The notes: generated by a model not told the origin, from the sequence alone. Positions 34,991 to 47,256 are shown, counted from the first letter of the stretch. The stretch: DNA of 64,000 nt from Eutypella sp. D-1 (GCA_023313575.1 JAJTTP010000006.1:1426001-1490000), one strand, 5' to 3'. A program made the numbers and translations.

Positions 34991-35206
34991 ACCTTCGGAT
35001 GCCGGCCATACGATGAAGACCGTTCGACACATAGCCCCAAAATCCTAGCGTTGGGCTATGTATTCATCTATGGTACCCTATTGAACAGTTTCAGATTCAT
35101 CCTGCATCGGCGTCGAGTTATGGCTCGCGTAGATGCCTGGAGACTTGACAGCTATTTAGGTCTACGACTACTCAAAATCAAACCCATCTCCAGACTGGAA
35201 TTCTAA
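34991..35206 (+). pseudogene. possible AIG2/gamma-glutamylcyclotransferase-like remnant
   Basis: A 71-codon open stretch without a proper start contains LGYVFIYGTLLNSF followed about 15 residues later by MARVDAWRLDSY. The order hydrophobic-YGTL, spacer, A-x-V-x-x-W-x-L matches the N-terminal core of AIG2-like/GGCT domains (F-x-YGTL ... A-x-V-x-G-[YW]-x-L). The usual downstream WGxYPAL and catalytic glutamate regions are missing and a stop follows at 35204. If correct it is a truncated relic; a chance match is possible. Confidence 0.2.
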
Positions 35207-36233
35207 TACGGCGTTGGGTCACTTTGCCTGGCCACTTGCCTATCTGAAGCACACCAGAGGCGTTTGAATCAGGGTGGCGGAATGCAGCATCATCAGCATG
35301 CCGAATCCTGGCTTTGTTCACGATACGAAGATTAGTGAAACGTAGTCACACAGTTCATGTAATGAACGAAAAGCAGCCTGGTGCTTATAGTCGCGTTTTA
35401 TGCCGACCTACGATGGCTTAATCCTGCTGTATCAACCTGCGGGTTCCTTCCGGGCTACTACCACCCACGATTCCTACTGATCGGAATCATGTATTGATGG
35501 GCTGGTACAACTTATTATGCGTGTCAAGAATATCCTCGAGGGAAGCGGTCCTTCATCTCAAAAGCATCGATACGCTCAAGGATATCTTCGCCTTGAAGAT
35601 GCTATCTTTACGTTGTAAAAGCTCACCGTCTATCTTGCCAACTTCTCACACACGTGAACTGACATACTTAGGTTCGTGAAGAGGTTTAGCTCTGGTGTTT
35701 ATTCTCGCTATCTATATTCAGAGGCCACAGCTCATTGCGTCCATCAGCCCAGTGAAGTTGATTGAAGGACTTGAACGGCATGCGCAGGACCCAGAACATT
35801 GTCTCGTCCTAAGTTCCGACTCGTCTCTTTGAATATACAATGCCAAACTCGCGGCTTGAGTTGCGCGAGGCAGCTCACCTCGGATAGTAGCCTCGAGCGG
35901 GGACCTGCAACTAACTGTACGAATATAAGCGTTGTGAGACACAATTTGAATATAATGCCTAGTCTGGCCGCGGGTGTAAAGAACGACACCCTGCCACAGG
36001 CTGACCACCCAGAACCGCGCTTTGATGGAATTGATCGGGATGGCGAGGCGACCATTGCCATTCAATCGCCTCCCAAGTATCACACCACAGCATCGAAGAC
36101 CAAATTCTAGATCGAAGCCAGACCCGCTTCTCCACAGGAAGTCCCTTCTGCACGAACTACCGTCCCGTCCGCCCCCGAAGCGTCCTTCTCGTTTCCTGGG
36201 CAGTGGCGGGAGGGTGGGGTTGACAGGCCTTTC

Positions 36234-36602
36234 ATGCTACTCGAAGCAGGCTCGTTGATCAACTTATGGGGAAACGATACCGCTACGACAGGGGTGATAA
36301 TCGCGCACAAAGAGGGCCTCCTGCTTGCCCTACCGAGGTCCTCAAGGTCCCTCAATGGACCCCACCAGATTGCTACTTATGACAGTTTACTTATAGAGTT
36401 ATTATATGGGGACTGGGCGATTTCCAGCCCGAGGTATCGTGCAGTATCGTGCAGTCTTCCGGCATCTGCATTAGGGATAGGCAGGTCATCGAAATCGGCC
36501 GGGAGGATACTTCTCTTGCCTCTTGTTAAAACAAAATCCTCAGAATACGGCGATGCCAGCAGGCACCGGGTCGTGAACCTTCGAACCTCAGATGTGTTCT
36601 AA
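36234..36602 (+). other. 122-codon ATG open frame of unknown status
   Basis: Begins at ATG 36234 and ends at TAA 36600. The product has stretches of ordinary composition (INLWGNDTATT, GLLLALPRSSRSL) but no domain I recognise, no signal peptide, and poor start context. Together with the remnants at 34.5-35.2 kb it may be part of one decayed locus. Confidence 0.15.
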
Positions 36603-39600
36603 CAGGACTATATAACCATTTATATGTACCTCAGGGTGTACGCATAACCCGGGCATCGCAAGCAGCTGTGAGACGACGGGCTTGGCCGGGCCAGAGCGCC
36701 CACTGCGGCATTGGGGGATCACGCAGCTACCCGAAAATGTAAGTGATTGTTGGTGCCCCCGTCTACGGATGGGTACTGGCTCTATGCTAGGCGGCCCTCG
36801 CTGCCGAGAGGATGACTCACTATCAGAAACGGGTCGGACTGGCAGCACCACCAGACAGTCAATAATACCTCAAAGGGATCAGCTACAACCCACTCAATTC
36901 TTGGAGAAAAAGGCCACCATAAAAAATGGAACCAATAAATTATGATGCAATGTTTGCGAGCTTAGAGAAGAGCGCTTGCTCGTGTTTTAGTATATGTTTT
37001 ACATGGTTGGGGCCATAATTATGCTGAACCCCTCTCCTTGGGGGAAAGGGGGTGGGGGATCAAGGGCCCTTCCCGCCCCCTTTTCACCCATCGCATCATT
37101 GTCACAGGCAGCGAATCATCTTGTGTGGCGCACTACCGATGAGCGCAGCTGTGTATGACGATGGGCGACATTGGCAGAGCAGCATCGCGCATCATTGGCG
37201 CAATTCGGCAGGCCGTGCTGGTTCCAGGCGCCTCCCAACACCAATCAAGATGCCTGCAATCACCGAAAACTGAAGGGAAAAAAATTATATTGTCCCTCCT
37301 GCTCTTGGGGGCGCAACCTTGTCGTGGTCACTTGGTCGATGTTTCTCCCGTCACTGCACAGCGGAGCCCCCCTCTCCGATTCCGCACTGAACCCCCCTTT
37401 ACCCTTCCCGATACATTTTCGAAATTTCCGCGAGGTCGGGACTGAAGGGGGGAGGAGACGGACATGAGATGATGGTGGGGGGAAAGGGAAGGGGAGGGTA
37501 GCTATATAACTTTGCAGGAAGGCAAGTAGGCGGGCAAGTAGCCAAGTGGCGGGACGAGACTCCTGCGACGCCGCCCGCGTATGGAGGATGACCGAAGGTC
37601 TAGACCTAGCAAGTGTCAATGCGCTTGCTGCGCTTCCTTCCTACTCCCACTCGCCCTCGCGCGCTCCGTCCGCCAGGCCGCATACGGTGTAGGAACTAGC
37701 CAAAGGGCGTTCGTTGAGGCAGGTATGCAGGCAGCGTTCTTCACGTTACGCTAAACAAGTAGACGCTCTTCCCGAGTCCGGCCCGTTTGGGGGCGGCCCA
37801 AAGTTCTTTTCTCTCTGGTATCCATTTCTTTAAGTGCGAATTTGGGGTATCACGTGCTATCTATCTACGCTTAAGTGATTGCATGCCCTAGCTAAAAACC
37901 TATATCAGACTACTTAGGTATGCACAGCGACCTCGATAGGGGCTCCACACAGGGTGGGCTTGTTCAGCGGGCGAGTGTGGAATCGTACGTACGCACTGGC
38001 TGAGCTGAGCTGAACGGGTGCTTTGCTCATCACAAGGAGGGAGAACCGGAGGCGGCAATCGAGGCTACATACGTAAAATGCGCGTGAATGTGGCCTGACA
38101 TCATACAGCATTCCTGGCTAGAAAAGAAAAAGAACCTTCCACAAGCGCAGACACCAATAATGGGCACGAATGTTCGTTTCTTAGCCCGCTTGGTTGGGGG
38201 GGAAAAAGGAGCGTTTTCTACCCGACTGACTGAACCCCGTTATGAGTGGATAGATGGGGGAGAGGGAGGGGGAGGGGAAGTGGGTGATGGAGTGACGATC
38301 CTGCACCCTTTTTCTTGTTTTCCTCATGCGGGCTGTCCCGCACCGCATGGGGCATGGAACCGAGGGATGGGGCGTTCTTGGAGCCTAACGGTGTACTTGA
38401 TTGGAAATATGGGATATTGGGACATCCCCAATGGGGGGCTTGGTTGGGAAAGCAGGAGGAAGGGGGGGGAGAAAAAGGAAAGAGCATTAATGCTGACATA
38501 TATATTGGCATTGGCATTGACCATTAGCATATCTACCGTCTGCGCGCCGTTGGGCTCTCAGCGAATAGGGGCGTTTCGGCGCAATGACGGAGACGAAGCA
38601 GGCAGGTAGGCGGGATTACATAGCATGGCAATGGCATCCAAAGTTATATGATGATATCATATCTATATTGACATACATAACCTTAGGTAGGGTCGCTAAC
38701 TACCTACTCTAACTTATCCAATTAACCCCTTTTGTCGGACCCGTCAAAAAAGAATCGGGGGTGGATTTAAGCCACAGCCCCGTCGCCGTTCCTGGGCAGT
38801 CCGGAAATCCGACGAGACAACTTATGCGTACATTCATCTGCATCTCTTTTTCCATGCATCGATTCAACTATGTAAGAACCGCCGCGACGGTTTCGATTAT
38901 CCTCTTTCTATGGGACAAGGGGTGATGGAGGAACATGAGGGATCTCGTGGCTTGAGAGGAATCCATATCATAAGATAAGGACAAATAGATCATAGCGGGA
39001 AGACGAGAGGCATAGTCGCGCGCTCACTAATCAAAATTGCTTACCGAGTTCTCAGTACCACCTAGTTAGCTATTCTGTGCTATGTCTGTTTCCATCCCAT
39101 GCGATGTATGTGCGCAAGTATTCGGGTAGAGGCAAGGTTAGGTTGCGCATTGATACCCAAATGTCCCAAAATCCTTTGTGTTCCCTATCTTTTTTTGTTC
39201 CTTCCCGTTCATACTACTTTTTCCATTCCACCCCCTTCCATAGGGCTACCGCCCGGTCGGTCGGGCAGTAATCAACTCGACGTACAAACCACTACTATGA
39301 CTACTACTACTGTAGTTAGTAAGCTAATCAAGGAGGATGCTGAGTGCAAAACCCCGACCCGATGGACCACCACAAGCCGGATTTGGATTTGGTGTTGCTC
39401 TCGCGTCGTCTCATCCATCTATTCGGGCCAGTAACGCGGGGCCATCTCGTCTCCGCAATTCTTTTTTTTCTTTCCTCTTTCTTTTCTTTGGACTAGCATA
39501 TGCCCCTCCCGAGCCAGACCCAGAGAGCCGGCTCTCGCAAAATCTTCTTTGCCCTCAACTGTCTGGCTGTCTCTCTCGCCACCGTTCTTAGTAGACCCTT

Positions 39601-39620
39601 CCCCATCCCATCAACCTGTC
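36603..39620. other. intergenic DNA
   Basis: No supported gene. G-rich and C-rich runs at 37030-37080, 37370-37490 and 38250-38470 keep several overlapping frames open on both strands; these are composition artefacts. The last ~400 nt (39180-39620) become CT-rich, like a fungal leader. Confidence 0.5.
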
Positions 39621-40019
39621 ATGTCTTCGAACCCCAGTGGTAAGTATAATCCTCCAACTAACTACCATTAGGTTGCTCAGTCCAGACAAATCTGTTGGGT
39701 CTGAGTGTTGCTCGGGTCAGACAACCCGACAGCCACAACGTATCTTGCTTGGCCCCTCTCCTCTTTTATCTTTTTTTAATCCCGTATTTTGCCATCTCGG
39801 TCGGGCCCAGTACCACGTTTTTACGCCCAATGTGGAGAACCCCCCCTCTCTCCCGCATCCCATCAAGTCCTGACCCTAACTAAAATAGCCCTGGGTAGCG
39901 AACCTGCTTGTAACGGCGACCAATACCTTTTAGCAGCCCCCAAGGCACAGCATGGTCCCGACTGGGTCCTGACTAGTGAGGTTGAGCCACTCATCTCAAC
40001 GTCCAGGCTTTCCCATTAG
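39621..40019 (+). CDS. weak candidate: two-exon 49-residue ORF
   Basis: ATG at 39621 follows a CT-rich leader-like sequence. A clean donor (AGTG|GTAAGT) at 39640 and an acceptor with branch site (CCCTAACTAAAATAG) ending at 39888 define a 249-nt intron. Exons 39621-39639 and 39889-40019 join in phase and give 49 residues (MSSNPSALGS...) ending at TAG 40017-40019. Good splice signals favour a transcribed gene; the short product, with no domain, argues that exon 2 may splice on or that this is a first exon of an undetected or decayed gene. Confidence 0.25.
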
Positions 40020-40390
40020 CTAGTGTAGATAGTCTATAGATCTTGCTGTACCGCGCTGCGCTGCGCCTTACCTTACATATGTGCCAGCGTGCGTAGGTGG
40101 ACAGCTAAATCGTGTTCATGAGCTAACTGACGGGTCCATATACTGCGACGCGTCTTTTAGTCTGTAACACATTTGGCACCGTGTCCAGTGGACTGGTTGG
40201 TGTTCGGTTGTCCGCGCGCATTCACCATCACGGTAGGACTAGGCAATTTAGTCTATGGTAGCAGGGTAGGCAGGCTGGTTGTGGAATCTGGCTGGCTGGC
40301 CGGAATGCCGGGCTCGGATGGGACTGCGCGATATCGACGCCTGACGGCTCCTTCTAAAGCCAAGAAGGGGGATCCCTGTCAGCTCCTTCA

Positions 40391-40425
40391 CCTCGCCTTG
40401 CCTTTGCCTTGCCTTGCCTCGCCTT
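40391..40425. repeat. CCTTG pentamer repeat
   Basis: Imperfect tandem units of GCCTTG/CCTCG on the plus strand, about six copies. Confidence 0.6.
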
Positions 40426-40514
40426 AGAAATAGATGTGTGCTGTTGAGCTAGGTCAGGTAGCTACTAGGCTTCTCCCAGTGAGATAGGGGTGAAGCTTGC
40501 TGAGGTGTCTTAAC

Positions 40515-40551
40515 GGTCAGCCAGGGTCAGCCAGGTCAGCCAGCCAGTCAG
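40515..40551. repeat. GGTCAGCCA tandem repeat
   Basis: Three units of GGTCAGCCA with one-base spacers, followed by shortened CAGCCAGTCAGTC variants. Confidence 0.65.
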
Positions 40552-42221
40552 TCGTTCTTGTCTCCAGGGCCCGGCGAGGCGACGGCAGGATGGTACCCCA
40601 CACTTATACATACATTATATACACCTATACGCCTATATGCCTACGTAGATATCCATATATGCAACACGTCGATCCTTGGTAAAGTCCACATGTTCCAAAT
40701 CGGGGGCTCACGAACGGGGGCTCTCGATACGAATGCCAGTTTGGCAGTTAAGCAGTGCATGATAAGTTGGGGCTCTTTCTTCACCTACATACTGGACTAG
40801 TCACCGCGTAATGTGCTGTGCAGGCAGGTGAAGTAGTCAACTATCTAAATCTGAGTCCCACTAGATTCTCTACGTGACACACTTCGATCATCGTCTTCGG
40901 CCTCGGGAATCCCTCTCATCCTCTTGTCTACCTCTCGGCCTCTTTACTTACTACCTAGGTATTTAGTATCGCGCCTTACCGGGGTTTCAGACCCACTATT
41001 GGGCCGTCACGACGGACCCGACTAGTACCAGTAGCTAGTACGGTGTCTGGTGTGTCTGTTCGTTTTTCTATGCACCTCGTGTGCTCTGCTCGCTCGCGCG
41101 CGTATAGTGCTGGTCTCCGTTCTTGGAGGGAAAAAAGGAGGGGCGTTAAAGTAAATCAGCGAGCGAAGCGCGAATGCCCCATGGTTCGTAACGCTCGTTC
41201 GTTCGAGGTTCGCGCGCGCGGCCACGATGGTGGGGCCACTGTGGGCGGGCCATGGAAAAGTCGAAGTGTCAGGATTTTCCCGTGAAGTGTCAGATTTCCT
41301 TCCTTGACGAATTAGGCTTGTTCTTTTTCTTGGCGGGTAATGTACTTCAGTCCAGTTCGTCTAACAAAAGGGCTGCATGGGGATGGCATAGCATGAAAGT
41401 ATCTACACGCGTATAACCCTTATCATCTTTTTGGACCGACCAACTTGACGGCGCTAACTCAGTCGAGGCGTCGCTTTAATGGTTTCAAGGCACCCAATCC
41501 ATTGATGGGGGAGGAAACTAAACTAAACTAAGGACACTCAGACCCTCCAGCTGCAAGCACTCAAAAAAGACTTAGGTAAGACCCGTATATATAGATACTT
41601 ATACATAAGTACTTACTTAATGAAGATATCCAAATGGATAGAGACGGGATCGTATGAATTCAGGAAAAGCAACCAGATCTTAAACGGCGATTATGTGAGG
41701 TAGCAAGCATAGTATATAGGTATTTATTTACGATCTGAGTCACATCGACGCATCCATAGATCTTATACAAGGTTACCTTACCTAGGTCTCTACATAGAGA
41801 TATATCATTCCACCTCATTCCACTCATTACAGACCTCGAATAGAAGTACTATCCATAAACACAGCAAGCCACATACCTGTGTTCCTATGTAGGTTCTATG
41901 TAGGTACTCCCAAAGGTCTCACTCACATACTAATAAGTAGTGCATTCTTACTATGTTGTATGTACTTACTGTAGATCCACCATCGATTCACCAAGACCGC
42001 CACCCACCACCATCACCTAATCGTGCTAATTTGGGCTTGTCTGTCAAAATTCCCATCATACACTCACACCCCTGACCCAGCACCCCCTCAGTCCCTGGCA
42101 ACCTGCCTGCTGCCCACTGCCTTTTCCAGCCCTGGAGGGTTGTCCCTTCAAACCCGTACCGACCGACCGAGCGTATGCCCCGCCCGCATTGCATACTTTA
42201 CTTACTACCTCTATTAACTAT

Positions 42222-42260
42222 CACCACCACCACCACCACCACTACCACTGCTACCACCAT
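42222..42260. repeat. CAC/ACC trinucleotide repeat
   Basis: At least seven perfect CAC units, then interrupted by T to 42260. It produces a spurious poly-His or poly-Thr frame. Confidence 0.75.
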
Positions 42261-42654
42261 AACCGCACCATCAGACCTCTCGCCATTATCACTCACCCAG
42301 TCACCCACCTTGTCACCACGACAACCCCCTTTTTTTTCTTTGCCGGCGTATGCCTATTTCAGCTGCTTTACGCGGCAACACCCTTCCTCCACACACACAC
42401 CCACCCCCTGGTCCGGGGAATACTCGCCAATCTATCACTCTTGGTGTGTCTGGTGTGTGTATTATCGGTAAAGTATTGTCGCTCATCATCATCTCCCCTT
42501 TTGCCTCTGGTAAGCGAATGTCATCTCTTTATTCCCATAACCTGATTGAGGACTGAATGTGTTGAAAGCACGGTCTGATTTTTATACCGATTAGTTGCGG
42601 TTATTCGTTTTCAAACCACAGATCCCAGACCCTAGCATATGAAATAGAGTGAAT

Positions 42655-42695
42655 CAATGAATGAATGAATGAAAGCATGAATGGACGGATGAATG
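42655..42695. repeat. GAAT tetranucleotide repeat
   Basis: Four perfect GAAT/ATGA units at 42657-42672, then degenerate copies (GCATGAATGGACGGATGAATGA) to about 42695. Confidence 0.65.
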
Positions 42696-43527
42696 AGATT
42701 GATGGGAGAGTGGATGTGTGAGGTTGTTATACTTGCACCCTTCCCCCACCCTGCACCCTTCTCTCCACCCTTCTATCCCTCCCATTCTCTTCACAAAACC
42801 CCCCCCATCCACACTGTATTACTTTTTTTTTCATTCTTTTTTTTTTTCACCCCCTCCCTCGCTGTCGGGCTGACTAGGCTCTCTCTGACTGTCTGGCTAT
42901 TTCGCTTGTCTTAACCCCCCCCCCCTTCTCCCCCTCTTCTTCTCTGCTTGTCCCCATCCACATCCACATACATCCATACATATCCACCACATCCACTCAT
43001 CCACATCTAAATACCCATCTGACTAGATAGATTATCCCTGACATCCCCACCTACCAGTTGTTCAAACATATTTTTTTGACCTTACCTACATACATTTTCA
43101 TGGCCATTATTGTTACGCATCTGGCGACTGGCATTGCACCTTTACCTACTTAGTAGCTTTGCCTACCGTCTACCGCCTCCTCCTTATACTATTCCCCCTA
43201 CCTTCCCCTACCGCCTACATACCTACGTACCTACCATACCTTGCTTGACCTTTACCTACATACGTACGTACATACATAGCGCGCCTTATATTAGGTGCCT
43301 AGACACAAAAAAGGTTATCTGCCCAATCTCCATGAGCAGTCCAGCCAGACGTTGGCGGGACGCACTGCCACGTTTCTCTTGACTGGCCCCAACTTTCCCA
43401 GGCTTCCCAGCTTTTTGACCGCTTTTCAATCAAACTCAGGCCTATCCTATCCCCTCTCTCCGACCCTCTCTGACCTTTTTTGTCGGTACTAGAGTGGACC
43501 TCCTCGGCATTTACTTCTTCCTTCGCC

Positions 43528-45318
43528 ATGGCAAAACCCTCCCCAAAGCCTATGCATTTTGAGGAGGCAGACGAAGACGGATCCGTTCTTCCCGGTGCAA
43601 CCAAAAACTACGCACGATCCATCGCTCCTGATGACGAGAGTAGGAGTCCTTCTAAGGAGAGACCCAATACCAGTAGATCAAGAAAAGATTCTAAAAAGGT
43701 CTCTAAAAGGGACTCTAAAGCACCAGAAGACTTATCACCACCGCCACCCTCCTCGCTATTCGACCATAGCGACTCTGATTCCACTGCTCATTCCTCTGCT
43801 AGAAGGGCTGCTTCCAAGATGAAGAAGTCCAAGGAGGACAGGAAAAGCTCTTCGAGCAAATCGAAGACCCTCGTAACGAGGGAACGAGAGCCAAAGCGCC
43901 CTCCGCCGCGGACTTCCAAGACGACAACCGCAATTCCCCCCTCTAGAGGGTCCGATGATTCTTCTTACTACGGCATCTCTCACCAGAAGACCATTGCCTC
44001 GTCGAGGCCTCGTTCTCATACTCGACCCGTCAGCTACCACGCCGGCAGTCGTCCTCCTCTTTCAGGATCAGCGTACTATGGACATCCTCCGCTCGGTCCA
44101 CAGGGCTTTCCCCCACCTCCATTTCCCCCTCAGCCTGCGTGGGGACCGGGCGGACCACCGCCGCTTGCTCCTTTAGCGATCCCACCACCACCGCCGCCAA
44201 TGCACCAACATCCCCCACCGCAGCTACCGCCTCCGTCCCCCGACTTCATTCGCAGCAACCGGGAATTGTCGTCTCGATTTGAACGCTATGATCAGCGGCC
44301 CCAGACTGCCTCGGTATACCATCAGTCACCCCTTGGCTATGATCCCGAGCCCCCGCGCGACATTCCGCGCGACAGAACGGTTGCCAGGCGATCATCTGTT
44401 TCGACGAGGAAGGCCAACAAAGACCATAATGACCGAGACCGGATGCCCCCGCCTCCACCTCCCCGTCCAAGGTCAACCGCTCCCGAACGTAGAGTCCTAA
44501 GACCACCACCGCCGACTCCTAGGAAATCTGTCAATTTTGATGACGACCTAGACGATGAATCCGACGTCTTCCATAATGGCCCGTCCCGACGTGCTTCAGT
44601 TGAATATGGTTCTTCGGTATTGCCTGCCAGGCGGGACAGTTTCAGCGACGACTCGTATGATGATGACGTTCAGATATATCGACGAGAGTCAACTGCAAGC
44701 CACCGTCGGCCCTCCTCAAACTATGAGGACAAGATTAACAACGCTTCGCGCTATCAAAACGATGTCACCGGTGGACCTGGCGCCCCCCTGACAGCGGAGA
44801 CATTGAAGCGTGTCAAGAACGATGGCAGTCGGGGCTCAACTCGTAGCAGCGAAAGTCGAGATGAGAGTGACTGGAAACACTCGGCAACTACGCGGACCAC
44901 GAGGTCTCCTAGTGTTGACCCGGACGATATCACTATCAAGCTCCCTGAGGGTGCGGTTGTTGAAGTTGGTGGAACTAGGATCACTTGCCCTGGTGGTGGT
45001 GATGTTAGCCTCAACAACAATAGGTCCCGAGCTGGCAGTGACCGGGGAACATCGGTCTACGGTGATGATCGGAAATCCCGATACGAGGATGACCGAAAGT
45101 CCCGATACGAAGACGACCGGAAATCTCGATACGATGACGATCGCAGAAGTCGGCACGACCGTCTTCCAATCCGGGCCAGGGCAAGCTCTCAAGCTACCTC
45201 AAATCCTTATACACGGTCTCTCTCCTATGCGCCCCCGTACCCTGTTCCTTACCCGTTTAATCCCGCGCCGTCGTATGCTCCCAGCTACTACGATGGAGAG
45301 GATGATTACTATCCTTAA
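43528..45318 (+). CDS. large proline-rich disordered protein with C-terminal SRYEDDRK repeats
   Basis: ATG 43528 lies in an ideal context (GCCATGG); the same frame extends upstream only to a TTG. The product has 596 residues and no intron. Residues ~15-140 are charged and Ser/Lys-rich, with SP sites. Residues ~170-250 are proline-rich with PPPFPPQPAWGPGGPPP and PPPPPP runs, candidate SH3/WW ligands. Residues ~300-420 alternate RS and PPPPPP motifs with acidic DDDLDDESD. The only likely ordered piece is around ITIKLPEGAVVEVGGTRIT, a pair of predicted beta strands, followed by GGGDVSLNNN. Near the C-terminus KSRYEDDR repeats four times, and the end is Tyr/Pro-rich (PYPVPYPFNPAP). I know of no function; cytoskeletal or signalling scaffold is only a guess. 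Overlapping frames on both strands are shadows. Confidence 0.85.
   Translation: MAKPSPKPMHFEEADEDGSVLPGATKNYARSIAPDDESRSPSKERPNTSRSRKDSKKVSKRDSKAPEDLSPPPPSSLFDHSDSDSTAHSSARRAASKMKKSKEDRKSSSSKSKTLVTREREPKRPPPRTSKTTTAIPPSRGSDDSSYYGISHQKTIASSRPRSHTRPVSYHAGSRPPLSGSAYYGHPPLGPQGFPPPPFPPQPAWGPGGPPPLAPLAIPPPPPPMHQHPPPQLPPPSPDFIRSNRELSSRFERYDQRPQTASVYHQSPLGYDPEPPRDIPRDRTVARRSSVSTRKANKDHNDRDRMPPPPPPRPRSTAPERRVLRPPPPTPRKSVNFDDDLDDESDVFHNGPSRRASVEYGSSVLPARRDSFSDDSYDDDVQIYRRESTASHRRPSSNYEDKINNASRYQNDVTGGPGAPLTAETLKRVKNDGSRGSTRSSESRDESDWKHSATTRTTRSPSVDPDDITIKLPEGAVVEVGGTRITCPGGGDVSLNNNRSRAGSDRGTSVYGDDRKSRYEDDRKSRYEDDRKSRYDDDRRSRHDRLPIRARASSQATSNPYTRSLSYAPPYPVPYPFNPAPSYAPSYYDGEDDYYP
45050..45160 (+). repeat. 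in-gene 24-nt repeat coding KSRYEDDR
   Basis: Four consecutive units code DDRKSRYE, the last changed to DDDRRSRH. Synonymous differences between units (CGG AAA / CGA AAG / CGG AAA) suggest the protein repeat is older than simple slippage. Confidence 0.8.
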
Positions 45319-46957
45319 GCGGATCAAACCCGATATCTGGAGACGCCTCTACCTTCGATCAACATTTGACGCATTTCCTTCGGATACACAAGGACAAGAA
45401 TTGATTGGTCTTGATTATTAAGTGGATGTCAGCCAAAATTACGAGCTCTTCGTTTTCAATTGGTTATCGTTCAGGTGATTTCCTTGTTTGCACAAAAAGC
45501 GGGAAGGCCGATACCCCTAGGTTGGAAGGTCCGAGTTTGGAATGGCGGAAGAAAGCCACCCTTTTCCTTTTTATTTATCTTTGTTTTCCTTTTTTTTTTT
45601 TCCGATGCTCTTTTTCTGATGTTGGAGCTTTGTATACGAGAAATGAGTGATGCGATGACTGAATGATGGAACTCGGGGACCAGCCGGAGTACGACGAGGA
45701 TAACGATGAGGGACTTTACTCAGCTGGGCTGTTCGGTTTTACCTTGATTACCCTTTCACTTCTTTAGGGCACTGGTCTTATTTCCGCCGGAACACTCGAT
45801 CTCTATTTTATTTTCGGCTTGTTTCGAGTACATACAGAGATGGCGGGACCATGCTGCTGCGATACCCTGTTCTGCTTTGAGAGCTGAGTTCTTCGCATTC
45901 GCATGGCGCAAGAGTTGGACACGATAGACCAAATTGTTCACAAAACACGGTGCCCAGGAAGTTCGCACTTCTATTGGCCGTGAAAGGCCCGGGCAATGGA
46001 GATGTCATCACCACTTAACATCGACCGCACGCTCCCGGGCCTTGCCTTCGCCATCTCATTATCTTCATGGATGGGATCTTCTTTTTCCCTTTTTTTTTTC
46101 CCTTCTCCTTTTTCGCCACGATAGACTTGGAAGCCGGGAACTTGTTGTTCATTTCCTGCAACTTAATCGCCCTCTGGCTGCCTCCCGATGAGGCTCGGCG
46201 GAGGGTATTGGGAGGGGAGTGGAGGGGAGGAGCCCGAGAATGGGGAAGGAGTACAATGGAGGGGTATGTAGCTGGCCTATTTGGGGTAGCAGGATCGATG
46301 TGTAATCTTCTCTTCTTCTTTTCCTTGTCTCTCTTTTTTTTGCTTCTGCTTCTGTTTTCTGTATGGGTGTGGTGGGAGACCACACAGTGAACTAAACGAA
46401 TAGGGGGAGGGTTTCCCATCTCATGCGGTATGACGCCGGATGGGATAGATAGTAACGCGCTGCTGTTCTTGTCTGCATTAAACATGTCCCCACCACCATG
46501 TGCTGTGCTATGCTACGGGAGCACCCCGGAGTTACCAAAAAACCCGACATATAATTTTGATAACTAGCTCCTTCGTTGACGATATATTCTATCTGTATAC
46601 CTATGATGCCTTACAAATAACGCCGGTTAACATGCACGCATGAAGAACACAGCCCCTGTTCTCTTGCTGGCCTGCTGCTCATCGTTGGCTGTTCGTTAGG
46701 TATGGTTTGTACTGTCACGACGGCGTTTTGTCGTCGACGACGACGCAAGTAGATATTAGATGCGCAAAGTGTTGCCCGTACCACGAACTAGACCCCCAAC
46801 AAACCAGCCAGCAAGTCGTTCCTCGCGCTTCTCCAATGTTCGTCGAATTACGATGTTGACGACCCTACCGCGGTATACCAATAAACCCGTACCTGATTGG
46901 CGGCGTTCCTGGTCTATCTTTCGTTCCCTTCGTTCCATCCACGAAACTCTCCCTGGT

Positions 46958-46976
46958 CCCCCCCCCCCCCCCCCCC
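46958..46976. repeat. C19 homopolymer
   Basis: Nineteen consecutive C residues, the longest homopolymer in the window. Length is likely unstable or uncertain in the assembly. Confidence 0.85.
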
Positions 46977-47256
46977 GCGTTTTTCCCTAGGGGATTGGCC
47001 TCTTTCTCTACCCCTCTTGCTCCTCTGTAGGACTAGATAAATGAATACAGTATACAGTGTTGGGCAAACATTCATAGGTGAATGCATGTGTGTGCATGTT
47101 CGATGGCAATAGCCCACGGTCTTCGACTAGGGAAAATCCTCCGATCGGGTTGGTGGTTAGGTACGCAGGTAGGTGATACATGCGGTTGTAATGTGATGTA
47201 ATGTAGTAGCGTAGCGATACCTAGATAGCCAGACAACCAGACTACTTACACAGACA

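Larger units (their letters stand above)
40020..43527. other. repeat-rich intergenic region ending in a CT-rich leader
   Basis: No supported gene. It holds CCTTG, GGTCAGCCA, CAC and GAAT repeats (listed separately), TACCTAGG motifs at 40955 and 41779, and from about 42700 to 43500 dense C/T tracts with homopolymers. The final kilobase is probably promoter and 5' leader of the 43528 gene. Confidence 0.5.

Noticed and set aside
44810..45421. 203-codon frame overlapping the 3' part of the proline-rich gene
   Set aside because: Plus-strand shadow; the reading frame of the 596-residue protein continues through with repeats and sensible composition.
46015..46485. 156-codon minus-strand frame
   Set aside because: Translated poly-purine tracts (KKEKGKKKGKKK); no start context or domain.
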